12,902 nucleotides of DNA, taken from contig JAEDOD010000046.1 in NCBI GenBank assembly GCA_016302165.1, positions 1 to 12,902 of the forward strand, in the 5' to 3' direction. Below are positions 1 through 6,462 of the stretch, in pieces; the stretch's first letter is position 1, and each line of letters begins with the position of its first letter. A program made the position numbers and the translations under genes. Under the pieces are notes generated by a model that searched no databases, was not told where the DNA came from, and saw nothing but the letters and a program-made list of their open reading frames with translations. Source of the stretch: Sphaerochaetaceae bacterium. Lineage in GTDB: Bacteria > Spirochaetota > Spirochaetia > Sphaerochaetales > Sphaerochaetaceae.

Positions 1-74
1 ATGGCCTGCTTGTCGTAACTCTTCCTAAGACAGAGAAAGCCCAGAGAGGCAGAATTGAAGTCAAGATCAACTAA
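1..74 (+). CDS. Hsp20/alpha-crystallin small heat-shock protein, C-terminal end (partial)
   Basis: Only the last 23 codons are in the window (first whole codon at base 3, TAA at 72-74). They read GLLVVTLPKTEKAQRGRIEV and then K-I-N. This matches the end of an alpha-crystallin domain: a G-x-L-x-V-x-LPK strand, then a short charged linker and an I-x-V-type C-terminal motif. Proteins of this family are ATP-independent holdase chaperones that form oligomers through that C-terminal motif. The stop overlaps the stop of the convergent minus-strand gene by four bases, with no terminator between them. The call rests on a short stretch; it is a good family match but cannot be tested for the missing N-terminal part. 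Confidence 0.62.
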   Translation, partial: GLLVVTLPKTEKAQRGRIEVKIN

Positions 75-631
75 AGATCGACGGCATCGGTAGAGATATC
101 GGTGCCTTTTCTTTTGAATATAGATCCGTCTCCTGTAATCACCATATCCAGCGCCATGTCATTGTCTTCCACAGGAATTTCATCCACTATGGATACAGTG
201 AAGGCCAGTCCTATCTTAAAGAGCCTATATCCATTCTCTTCAATATACCTATCGTAGAATCCTTTTCCTCTTCCGATTCTGTGGCAGAGTCTGTCTGCTC
301 CCAGAAGGGGCGTAAGCATTATGGCTTCTTTGTACTCTTCCCTTCTTCTGTCTTCCGGCTCCAGAAAACCCAGACTATTTCTCTTGAGTCTTCCTTTTCC
401 GAATTCCATGGTGCCTTCTCCCGTGATGAAGGGAAGAAGGATTCTAGGGTCAGAAAGAAGTGGGGAAATATCAGGCTCCGAGGAAAGGGGAGCGAAGGCC
501 AGTATGGTCTCAGCGCTTCTATAGAGAGGAAGGGAAAGCAGAGTCTCCCGGATTATTTCAGATTCCTTCTCTTTCCCTTCGAAGACGGAAAGGAAAGAGA
601 GAAGGCGGCGCCTTAGAGAAGCTTTGTCCAT
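71..631 (-). CDS. 5-formyltetrahydrofolate cyclo-ligase family protein (MTHFS)
   Basis: The 186-residue product is of normal length for this family, which uses ATP to convert 5-formyl-THF (folinic acid) to 5,10-methenyl-THF in the cytoplasm and so returns stored folate to one-carbon metabolism. The clearest signature is the glycine-rich stretch at residues 118-128 (R-I-G-R-G-K-G-F-Y-D-R), which matches the usual R-x-G-x-G-x-G-(Y/F)-Y-D-R. An N-terminal K/R-rich helix and an S-S-E-P-D segment (50-54) also fit. So does the end IPVEDND-x4-D-x-VIT (152-166), like the family's P-x-E-x-H-D-x4-D-x-I-x-T; the usual His of that motif is Asn here. The ATG at 631 lies 19 bases inside the end of the upstream ECF T gene, so the two are probably translationally coupled as the last genes of one operon. 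Confidence 0.88.
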   Translation of the reverse strand: MDKASLRRRLLSFLSVFEGKEKESEIIRETLLSLPLYRSAETILAFAPLSSEPDISPLLSDPRILLPFITGEGTMEFGKGRLKRNSLGFLEPEDRRREEYKEAIMLTPLLGADRLCHRIGRGKGFYDRYIEENGYRLFKIGLAFTVSIVDEIPVEDNDMALDMVITGDGSIFKRKGTDISTDAVDL

Positions 632-1290
632 AGAAAGACTCCTATTGCAATCAATAGAGACATGACCATTACAGCGTAATCAGTTTTTCTGAAAGCCACT
701 CTTGTTCTCTCCCCATCTGGTCTCCATAGCCTTGAATACATGGCATCCTGGAATGTGACCACCTTATTGAAGAGAAGCCTCATCATTGAGATCACATATT
801 CCGACAGGGATGACACAGGATGACGGAAGAAGGAGCCCTGACGGCACTTCCTTCCATTCATCATCTCCATGGAAGTGGAGAATATGATGGGAAAGAGGGA
901 TATGGCCATCATTATGGTGGATGCCGCCTTCCGCCCGTTCTTTCCTAATATGGGATAGAGGACGGAGCCTAAGGTGTCTGCCATCTCCAATAGGTCTGCT
1001 GTCGTTACATATAGGGCGGAAAGAGCTATGACAGAAAGGAACCTGGCTGTGTCTCCGAAGCTTCTCATTAGACCTTTATCAGCCATAAGGGCAAAGACAA
1101 ATATAAGAATTGCTGTAAGGGCCATGACCTTCATGGACCATAGGATTTTTGGGATGTTGATTCCGAAGAAAAATGGAAGAAAAACTACAATGGCCAATAC
1201 CACAAGAGATGGAATATCGGAAAGTATTGAAATGGACAGGGAGGAGAGGATCAAGGCCACCAGGAGGGCAAAGGGATTTACTTTAGCCAT
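613..1290 (-). CDS. ECF transporter T component (EcfT/CbiQ/BioN-like transmembrane coupling protein)
   Basis: A 225-residue inner-membrane protein. In energy-coupling-factor importers, T proteins connect the cytoplasmic ATPases to a substrate-binding S component. Hydrophobic helices are seen at about residues 7-44, 51-70, 82-98, 122-140 and 203-223. Between the last two lie the amphipathic coupling helices, with the two Arg signatures expected to dock into the ATPase: N-G-R-K-C-R-Q-G at 145-152 and A-M-Y-S-R-L-W at 183-189. The second is close to the usual A-M-x-(A/S)-R-G; Leu replaces Gly. The start overlaps the end of the ATPase gene by 13 bases and the stop overlaps the 5-formyl-THF cyclo-ligase start, so all three genes form one operon. 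The substrate cannot be read from this protein. Confidence 0.85.
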   Translation of the reverse strand: MAKVNPFALLVALILSSLSISILSDIPSLVVLAIVVFLPFFFGINIPKILWSMKVMALTAILIFVFALMADKGLMRSFGDTARFLSVIALSALYVTTADLLEMADTLGSVLYPILGKNGRKAASTIMMAISLFPIIFSTSMEMMNGRKCRQGSFFRHPVSSLSEYVISMMRLLFNKVVTFQDAMYSRLWRPDGERTRVAFRKTDYAVMVMSLLIAIGVFLWTKLL

Positions 1291-2015
1291 GATAAATCCC
1301 TGAATGAAGCTGACGGAGGAAGATAGACATCGTTTTCTCTCAACTTGTCCATCATCTCTTCAGATCTTCCTTCTCCGACTACTTCTCCCTTGGAAAGTAT
1401 GATGGTCCGGTCAGTAAGGGCGAGAAGCTTCTCAGCTTCATGGGAGACTATAAGTACAGTGACACCTTTTTCCTTCAGGGTCAGGAGGGTGTTCAGCACC
1501 AGAACTACAGAAGGGTAGTCCAGATTAGCAAGTGGCTCGTCTAGGAGGATCACTTCCGGCTCCATGGCCAGGACTCCTGCAATGGACAGCCTTCTTCTTT
1601 CTCCTCCAGAGAGCAGAATAGGGTTCAGGTTCTCCACTTGTCTAAGGGAGAAAAGGTCCAACAGCTCCTCTGTCCGCCTTTCCACTTCTCCTCGCTCCAT
1701 CTTCAGGTTCTCCATGCCGAAGGCTATATCCTTCTTTACTGTGGAGCCTACAATCTGCAGAAAAGTATCCTGGAACACAAGACCGAAGGCCTTCATCCTT
1801 TCCTTTGCCTTCAAGAGGGGCCTACCATCCAGGGATATGACTCCCTTCTGAGGTTTCTCCAGACCTTTGAGGCACTTGAGGAGCATGGATTTGCCGCTTC
1901 CGTTCCGTCCCGCAACAAGGGTAAGGGAACCTTTCTCGAGAGAGAAGGAGATATTATTTAGTAGTTGTGCTCCATCGATAGAAAAGGAAAGGCCTTCCAC
2001 TGTCACATGACTCAT
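1278..2015 (-). CDS. ECF-type ABC transporter ATP-binding protein (EcfA/CbiO/BioM-like)
   Basis: A 245-residue ABC ATPase that powers an ECF vitamin/metal importer on the cytoplasmic face of the membrane. Motifs in order: Walker A G-R-N-G-S-G-K-S (36-43), Q-loop Gln82 in LVFQD, signature LSGGE (135-139), Walker B VILLDE (155-160), D-loop N-L-D (164-166) and switch His192 in IVSHE. All catalytic residues are present. It is the first gene of a minus-strand operon with the T protein and 5-formyl-THF cyclo-ligase. Only one ATPase gene is seen, so it would work as a homodimer (as in BioMN) unless a partner lies elsewhere. The ATG at 2015 gives the expected N-terminus, but no convincing Shine-Dalgarno or promoter precedes it. 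Confidence 0.9.
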   Translation of the reverse strand: MSHVTVEGLSFSIDGAQLLNNISFSLEKGSLTLVAGRNGSGKSMLLKCLKGLEKPQKGVISLDGRPLLKAKERMKAFGLVFQDTFLQIVGSTVKKDIAFGMENLKMERGEVERRTEELLDLFSLRQVENLNPILLSGGERRRLSIAGVLAMEPEVILLDEPLANLDYPSVVLVLNTLLTLKEKGVTVLIVSHEAEKLLALTDRTIILSKGEVVGEGRSEEMMDKLRENDVYLPPSASFRDLSWLK

Positions 2016-2068
2016 GACGAAAGTCTAATCCATTTTGTCATAAGACAACAAGAGAAGTGTTTTCCTTA

Positions 2069-2097
2069 TTGTACTTTGTCTTTTGCCACACTAAAAT
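2069..2097 (+). promoter_or_regulatory. Sigma70-type promoter for the 2123-3972 gene pair
   Basis: The -35 TTGTAC (2069-2074) and -10 TAAAAT (2092-2097) are separated by 17 bases. Transcription would start near 2104, just ahead of the GGAGG ribosome-binding site at 2112-2116. The position in the divergent gap upstream of the first gene supports the call. Confidence 0.6.
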
Positions 2098-2122
2098 CAG
2101 ATGTAGAATCCGGAGGAAATAT

Positions 2123-2608
2123 ATGAAAGCAGAGGATTATGTCGTTGTAGAGAAAGAGGGAATCCAGATTGGAGCCGGTGTCAGCGCCAGCGGCAGCCCT
2201 GTGCTTTTTGTTGCTTCTCCAAAAGGGAAGGACGCTGAAGTTTCCAGTAGTGACGATTACTTGGTTGCTTCTACAGAAGACTCCTTCTCAGTGCTCTCCG
2301 CCTTGGCTGAAGGAAAAAGCGAAAAGGAGATCCTTTCCTCCTCTTCAACTCTTTCCTTTGCATATATCTCCCGTCGTGACAAAGGCTATGTCATATGCAG
2401 GAGAAAGGAAGGGAAAAGCGAAGTCTGGCGCTACTCGTCTTTCCCAGGCTTCGGCCATATCCTTTCAGAGAAGGAAGATGGGGACCCTATTGTCATGGAC
2501 TTCACTTCTACTTTCTCCTCCTTTGTTCCAAAGCTTTGGGCTAAACTAGACGGATATGACAGACTGGAAATAAATCTTGACGGAGGAAGGAGAGTCCTTA
2601 GCCGTTGA
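2123..2608 (+). CDS. Hypothetical protein, 161 residues, coupled to a membrane-protein gene
   Basis: I do not recognise this protein. An upstream in-frame ATG at 2057 is possible, but the start at 2123 is preferred: it is preceded by CGGAGGAAA at good spacing, lies behind the promoter at 2069-2097, and the added 22 residues look non-coding. The protein is soluble, with no signal peptide or membrane segment. It is Ser-, Lys- and Glu-rich and mixes short beta-like stretches (V-L-F-V-A, Y-V-I-C-R-R) with acidic loops. The stop TGA (2606-2608) overlaps the TTG start of the next gene, so the two are likely made in step and may act together. It could be an accessory or regulatory subunit of the membrane protein that follows; that is inference from position only. 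Confidence 0.7.
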   Translation: MKAEDYVVVEKEGIQIGAGVSASGSPVLFVASPKGKDAEVSSSDDYLVASTEDSFSVLSALAEGKSEKEILSSSSTLSFAYISRRDKGYVICRRKEGKSEVWRYSSFPGFGHILSEKEDGDPIVMDFTSTFSSFVPKLWAKLDGYDRLEINLDGGRRVLSR

Positions 2609-3972
2609 AGACAGTAAAGAGAGAAAGGATCAGCGATCTATATGAAGACTTCGAACCTGAAATCAGGGTATGGCCCTATGTGGCTCTTGGCTTCCTGATT
2701 CCTCTGGTTCCCATTCTTCTTTCCTTGGCCTTTGGAGGCACCTTCACCTGGCAGAGCGGACTAAGATACTGTGTGGCCGTTCTTCCACTTGTGTTCTCTT
2801 CTTTGGTGATGAAGGATGGAGAGAAGGCCTGGCTCATGCTGCTTTCAGGAGGAGCATATCTCTTTTCAATCCTTATTCTCTGGATTGAAAGGTCATTGTC
2901 CCAGGCATCAGTCCTTCCCTTGGGAATTCCATTTGCTCTTGCTCTCTCCCCAATGGTGCTGTCATTGTTGTCCTACAGCTTCTTCCAGAAGAGAAAGAGA
3001 GGAAAGTGGGCGGGAGTCCTAGCCCTTTCCCTGCTTCTCTCCATTGCCCTGACTATATTAAGTGGGTATGGTGATTCTGGTTTCAGTATCTTCAGGGCCC
3101 TCTATCCCATACTGCTTGTTGCCCTCGGTCTATCAATCTTCCTTGTCACTAGAAGAAGTGATTCCACTCCATGGTATTTGAATGTCATCCTGTTCCTTCT
3201 TCTTCTCTCCTCATCCCTATTCCATTCAGGAATACTGGAGATAGTGGAGACGAAAAGTGCGGAAAATATATCCATGGTCTCCCTTGTCCTTGGAGTCTTC
3301 GTCCACGACTTTGAATTCTGGTATACCTTGTCCTTCCTCTTTGTCTTTGCGTCCCTTGCCTCAAAGAGCAGCTACCGCACTGTAGTGGTGGAGGAAGAGG
3401 AGAAGGATGAAGAGAAGAGTGAGGAAGGAAGCGAAGTGTTCTCAGTTCCTCCCCAGTCTTCTCCTCTTCCCCGTGATTCCAGATATTCCTACCCGCCTTC
3501 CTCCTCCCGGTTCTCTCCTGAGGAGAAAAAGGAGGAACCTGTTGTCAGAAAAGAGGAATACAGGGAGGAGCGGCCAAGGGAAAGAGACCTTCGGACTCCC
3601 CGGCAGCCCAGGTACGAAGAGGAGAGAAGGGACGAGGGCTATGATGACAAGTGGTATGAATTCATCCAAGGAGGAGTCCGGGAGGAAGAAAGGCCACGGC
3701 CCAGGGAGGAAAGAAGGAGAGAATACCCGGAATATAGGGATGAGAGACGCTACAGGGATGATGAGAGAGACTATAGGCGTTATGACGACAGGGACTATAG
3801 GGACCGTAGACGGGACGATTACAGGGATGTAAGGGATGACCGTGACTACTATAGACGCCGTGACTATGACGAGAGGAGAGACTATTACGACGACAGGCGG
3901 GATAGGCCTAGAATCCGTCGTGACGACTATGATGAACGGGATTACAGGGACAGAAGAGATTGGGATGAGTAA
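2605..3972 (+). CDS. Multi-pass membrane protein with long Arg/Asp/Tyr-rich cytoplasmic tail
   Basis: The function is not recognised. The 455-residue product starts at a TTG that overlaps the previous stop; AAGGAGAG (2587-2594) sits about 10 bases upstream, and no better start precedes the first helix. A short charged N-terminus is followed by about eight membrane helices (roughly 22-44, 53-69, 75-94, 103-127, 135-153, 163-181, 190-210, 224-252). Residues 257-372 are a disordered-looking linker rich in Glu, Pro, Ser and Arg. Residues 373-455 are almost only Arg (30), Asp (27), Tyr (14) and Glu (7), near charge-neutral. Basic residues between helices (KRKRGK at 129-134, TRR at 182-184) help set topology; the tail is most likely cytoplasmic. 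The tail's codons vary freely for Arg, Asp and Tyr, so it is not a simple DNA repeat. It is co-transcribed with the 161-residue gene. Confidence 0.8.
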   Translation: MKTVKRERISDLYEDFEPEIRVWPYVALGFLIPLVPILLSLAFGGTFTWQSGLRYCVAVLPLVFSSLVMKDGEKAWLMLLSGGAYLFSILILWIERSLSQASVLPLGIPFALALSPMVLSLLSYSFFQKRKRGKWAGVLALSLLLSIALTILSGYGDSGFSIFRALYPILLVALGLSIFLVTRRSDSTPWYLNVILFLLLLSSSLFHSGILEIVETKSAENISMVSLVLGVFVHDFEFWYTLSFLFVFASLASKSSYRTVVVEEEEKDEEKSEEGSEVFSVPPQSSPLPRDSRYSYPPSSSRFSPEEKKEEPVVRKEEYREERPRERDLRTPRQPRYEEERRDEGYDDKWYEFIQGGVREEERPRPREERRREYPEYRDERRYRDDERDYRRYDDRDYRDRRRDDYRDVRDDRDYYRRRDYDERRDYYDDRRDRPRIRRDDYDERDYRDRRDWDE

Positions 3973-3991
3973 AAATTCTTTCCTGATGCTG

Positions 3992-4020
3992 TTGACACAG
4001 TTCAAGGAATTCTGTAGAGT
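3992..4020 (+). promoter_or_regulatory. Promoter of tRNA-Phe
   Basis: A perfect -35 TTGACA (3992-3997) is followed after 17 bases by -10 TAGAGT (4015-4020). The expected start near 4027 lies 7 bases before the mature tRNA 5' end, as is usual for a single tRNA transcription unit. Confidence 0.65.
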
Positions 4021-4033
4021 CTTGTCTGTTGAT

Positions 4034-4106
4034 GCCGTTTTAGCTCAGTTGGTAGAGCAATAGACTGAAAATCTATGTGTCCCCAGTTCGATTCTGGGAG
4101 ACGGCA
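4034..4106 (+). tRNA. tRNA-Phe (anticodon GAA)
   Basis: A complete cloverleaf of 73 bases. The acceptor stem is GCCGTTT (4034-4040) with AGACGGC (4099-4105), with one G-T pair. The D stem is GCTC/GAGC (4043-4046, 4055-4058) and the anticodon stem ATAGA/TCTAT (4060-4064, 4072-4076) with loop CTGAAAA. The anticodon GAA is at 4067-4069. The T arm is CCCAG/CTGGG with loop TTCGATT. The discriminator is A4106. The CCA end is not encoded (ACG follows), so it would be added after transcription. Confidence 0.96.
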
Positions 4107-4123
4107 ACGAACAAATTTGAGAT

Positions 4124-4150
4124 AACTCCTTGCACTGCAAGGAGTTTTTT
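4124..4150 (+). terminator. Rho-independent terminator of tRNA-Phe
   Basis: AACTCCTTGC and GCAAGGAGTT form a 10-base-pair stem around a three-base loop, and the 3' arm runs straight into a T tract (4145-4150). It starts 18 bases after the tRNA and ends its transcript. Confidence 0.85.
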
Positions 4151-4210
4151 ATCAAGTACCAAAATTCGCCTAAAGGTCCGCAACGGCTAGTGTTTCAAGT
4201 ATAATTTTAA

Positions 4211-4872
4211 GGCTCATCCGGTTTTTTGTTGTTCAATAGTTTCAGCCGACAATTCTGAAAAATCCATTTCATAGCATTCCCAGACCTTTCTTCTGGCTTC
4301 CATCTTCTTGTGCCTGGGAAGGAAAGCATACCATATCCTGTCGAAGAAGTAGTCGAAGTCCCTGAAGCCGAAGGCAGTGCGCTTTATCACCTTTTATCTT
4401 GTTCATACAGCCCTCTATCCCCTTGTACCAGCTGGAGTCATGCTCCTTGAAGAACGGCCTGAAGTCCTCTTTGGACTTTCCCCTGTGCAGGTAGAGCATC
4501 TCCTTTTCTTGGAATCTATCACCAGTTTGGCATACTTGTGCCCCTTCTCTATGGAGAACTCGTCGACGACAGAGACCTTGGGAGGATCCGGAATGGCGCA
4601 TCTACTCCTCGCCACAGGGGCATCTCTCCTTTTCGCCTACACATCTGAAAGGTGACCAATGCCCCTTTGTCGGTATAGCACTTTCCGCTGACGCTGAATG
4701 GTTCACAAGGAAGGAAGATTTCGATAGCTCTGCCCTTAGAGCTGCATTTCATGGTTCTCCTGTTTAGTTTCGTCGCTTACAGTTTTACCATGCTATACAG
4801 CTCTTTTTCTATCTCATTTCACCTGTATTTCATCTCCTTCCTGTTATTGAACAACAGATCTCCGGAAGAACC
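4211..4872 (-). mobile_element. Decayed, internally deleted ISL3-like insertion sequence
   Basis: Terminal inverted repeats are visible. Bases 4211-4238 and the reverse complement of 4845-4872 match at 22 of 28 positions with no gaps. They share GG-x-TC-x-TCCGG at the outer end and the perfect 12-base TGTTGTTCAATA at the inner end. Between them lie pieces of a transposase in different frames. The total of 662 bases is about half of what ISL3 elements usually measure (about 1.3-1.5 kb). The outer GG of the repeats and the transposase motifs fit ISL3. The flanking octamers AATTTTAA (4203-4210) and AATTATTG (4873-4880) agree at 5 of 8 bases, a possible worn target duplication. The element cannot move by itself. 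Confidence 0.72.
4214..4752 (-). pseudogene. ISL3-family transposase remnant, frameshifted and deleted
   Basis: Four pieces in several minus-strand frames can be read in the order expected of an ISL3 DDE transposase. A zinc-ribbon piece (R-C-P-C-G-E-E, around 4605-4640) comes first. A piece around the first catalytic Asp follows (VVDEFSIEKGHKYAKLVID, around 4514-4570), then LYLHRGKSKEDFRPFFKEH in another frame (around 4440-4500). The C-terminal end (T-A-F-G-F-R-D-F-D-Y-F-F-D-R-I-W and on to K-T-G, stop at 4216-4214) sits in a third frame. About 100 residues appear to be missing between the zinc ribbon and the first Asp, and another block between KEH and the GIEGCMNKIK segment. No frame gives a working enzyme. 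The stop lies inside the left terminal repeat. Confidence 0.75.
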
Positions 4873-4967
4873 AATTATTGTTGTAATGTAACAAGAAATA
4901 TAGAAATACGAATATGGAATATTAGTTTTTTAGTAAATATCGACTTTTAGAAATTCATTTTTTCTAC

Positions 4968-4987
4968 TATAATGACTTTTACAGGAG
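4968..4987 (+). promoter_or_regulatory. -10 element and ribosome-binding site of the DUF4143 ATPase gene
   Basis: A perfect TATAAT stands at 4968-4973 in a very AT-rich stretch; no good -35 is seen at 16-18 bases. AGGAG (4983-4987) lies 7 bases before the ATG at 4995 and fixes that start. The gene therefore seems to have its own promoter just outside the insertion-sequence relic, with a leader of only about 15 bases. Confidence 0.5.
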
Positions 4988-4994
4988 TAAAATT

Positions 4995-6179
4995 ATGAAA
5001 GAGTATGTAAAGCGTTACGTTGATCTGGATAGAATACTTGACAGGAAATCGGTATTTCTCATCGGCCCAAGAATGTGCGGCAAATCGATGTATGCGAAAA
5101 ACGAGGTGAGAAAACCAGTACTTTACTGGAATCTGCTTTCCAATACTCTTTATTACCGGATTATCCGTAATCCAGCACTGCTGGAAGAAACACTGAAGGC
5201 CGAAAATCTCACTGAAGGACTTGTAGTCATAGATGAGATACAGAGAGCTCCACAGCTCTTGTATACAGTTCATCAGTTCATCGAGGATACGGATCTGGTG
5301 TTCCTGATGACGGGATCCAGTGTACGCAAGCTTAAGACAGGAGGAGTCAATCTCCTTGGAGGTCGTGCTCTTGAGAAAAAGCTGCATCCTCTTTGTTATC
5401 CTGAAATCAAGGACAGGGGTGATTACACTCTTGAGAGAATATTCAAAACTGGTTTACTTCCAGAGATGTACCTCTATCCTGAAGACGCTGATGAAGTTCT
5501 TGCGGCATATGAAGGCCTGTATCTGGAGACGGAAATCCAGCTTGAAAATGAAGTGAATGATCTTCCTGGCTTCATCAACTTCCTTGAAAAAGCTGCATTA
5601 TCGAATGGACAACAGATCAATTTCTCTGCATTTGCTTCTGACGTAGGGGTGAGCCGTCAGGCAATAAAAACCTGGTATAAGATTCTTCTTGATACATTTA
5701 TGGTGAAGGAAATTAAGCCGTATGGAAAGACAAAGAAGAGGAAGGAAACTTCCTTCTCCCGTTTCTACTTCTTCGATGTGGGAATTGCAAGAAGCCTTGC
5801 TCATATGACAGTTCCTACAGAGACGATGACAGAATATGGAACCCTCTTTGAGACCTATATTGCAATGGAACTCATTGCTTATATCGATTATGCAGGAATT
5901 CATAATACTGATCTCACTTACTATCGTACAAGTGATGGAAAGAGAGAAGTTGACTTTATCATCGGAGATAAAATTGCAATTGAGGTGAAGAGTACAAAAT
6001 CTGTTACGGATAGACACCTTGCAAATCTGAGAGAACTCAAAGAGGAAGGCATCTTCTCCAAGTACATTGTTGTATCAAGGGAAGAGAGCTCGAGAATGCT
6101 TGACGATGGTATCCTCATACTTCCATGGAAGGACTTTCTTGGACGACTCTGGAATGGAGATATCATCACAAAACAATAA
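4995..6179 (+). CDS. AAA family ATPase with C-terminal DUF4143 domain
   Basis: A 394-residue protein of the usual AAA_14 + DUF4143 layout and length. N-terminal ATPase: Walker A G-P-R-M-C-G-K-S (24-31), Walker B VVIDEIQR (77-84) and sensor-type LMTGSS (104-109). A winged-helix-like segment follows at about 205-245 (F-A-S-D-V-G-V-S-R-Q-A-I). The C-terminal part has a PD-(D/E)xK-nuclease-like pattern: Glu286, Asp320, then E330-V-K332. The family is abundant and multi-copy in anaerobes and spirochaetes. Its role is not settled; mobile-element or defence-related functions have been suggested. All ATPase and nuclease-like residues are present, so the gene looks intact. It has a strong AGGAG site. 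Its codon use is a little more AT-rich than its neighbours, and it sits between a transposon relic and a membrane-protein fragment, which suggests acquisition by transfer. Confidence 0.9.
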   Translation: MKEYVKRYVDLDRILDRKSVFLIGPRMCGKSMYAKNEVRKPVLYWNLLSNTLYYRIIRNPALLEETLKAENLTEGLVVIDEIQRAPQLLYTVHQFIEDTDLVFLMTGSSVRKLKTGGVNLLGGRALEKKLHPLCYPEIKDRGDYTLERIFKTGLLPEMYLYPEDADEVLAAYEGLYLETEIQLENEVNDLPGFINFLEKAALSNGQQINFSAFASDVGVSRQAIKTWYKILLDTFMVKEIKPYGKTKKRKETSFSRFYFFDVGIARSLAHMTVPTETMTEYGTLFETYIAMELIAYIDYAGIHNTDLTYYRTSDGKREVDFIIGDKIAIEVKSTKSVTDRHLANLRELKEEGIFSKYIVVSREESSRMLDDGILILPWKDFLGRLWNGDIITKQ

Positions 6180-6195
6180 CCAGCTCTCTGATTCC

Positions 6196-6462
6196 CTAGA
6201 TTATTAGGAGATGAACAGAATAGTAAACGTAGAAAACTAATCCAGGAATCCTCCCTTTTCCTTGTTCTCCCACTTTGATCCGCAGGGCATAGATAACCAC
6301 AGAAGCCAGGATTATTGATATCGGCCCTGCGACATACTCAACTTGTGTTTCAGCATAGAGAATCGTCCAGAGAATGAAATAAATTCCCGCTCCTAGACTG
6401 AAAGGGCTTTTGGCGAACCATTGACCTGTTGGTAACCAATCCACGAATAACAGAATGGTCAA
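6196..6462 (-). CDS. Small membrane protein, possibly a C-terminal fragment of a TraX-like protein
   Basis: An 88-residue open frame with three hydrophobic segments (about residues 19-38, 42-61 and 72-88), ending F-Y-V-Y-Y-S-V-H-L-L-I-I. That ending resembles the F-Y-x-F-Y-P-x-H-L-x-I end of TraX-family membrane proteins, which are normally well over 200 residues. The only start is a TTG with no Shine-Dalgarno, and a stop lies 12 codons further upstream. No other piece of the family is found in the next 190 bases in any minus frame. I therefore read it as the surviving tail of a truncated gene rather than a working one, with the family named only tentatively. Confidence 0.35.
   Translation of the reverse strand: MTILLFVDWLPTGQWFAKSPFSLGAGIYFILWTILYAETQVEYVAGPISIILASVVIYALRIKVGEQGKGRIPGLVFYVYYSVHLLII

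Noticed and set aside
2057..2122. N-terminal extension of the 161-residue gene from the ATG at 2057
   Set aside because: The start would lie upstream of the promoter's -10 element, has no ribosome-binding site, and the 22 added residues have no relation to the rest; GGAGG favours 2123.
3721..3969. CRISPR-like or tandem DNA repeat
   Set aside because: The periodicity is in the protein; the bases differ from unit to unit, with no conserved repeat-spacer structure.
3442..4005. A 187-codon minus-strand open frame opposite the RD-rich tail
   Set aside because: It is a mirror of the Arg/Asp/Tyr codons on the plus strand, has no ribosome-binding site, and gives a Val/Ile/Pro-rich product with no recognisable features.
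4034..4106. tRNA-Phe as an attachment site of an integrated element
   Set aside because: No integrase gene and no second copy of the tRNA 3' end were found in the window.
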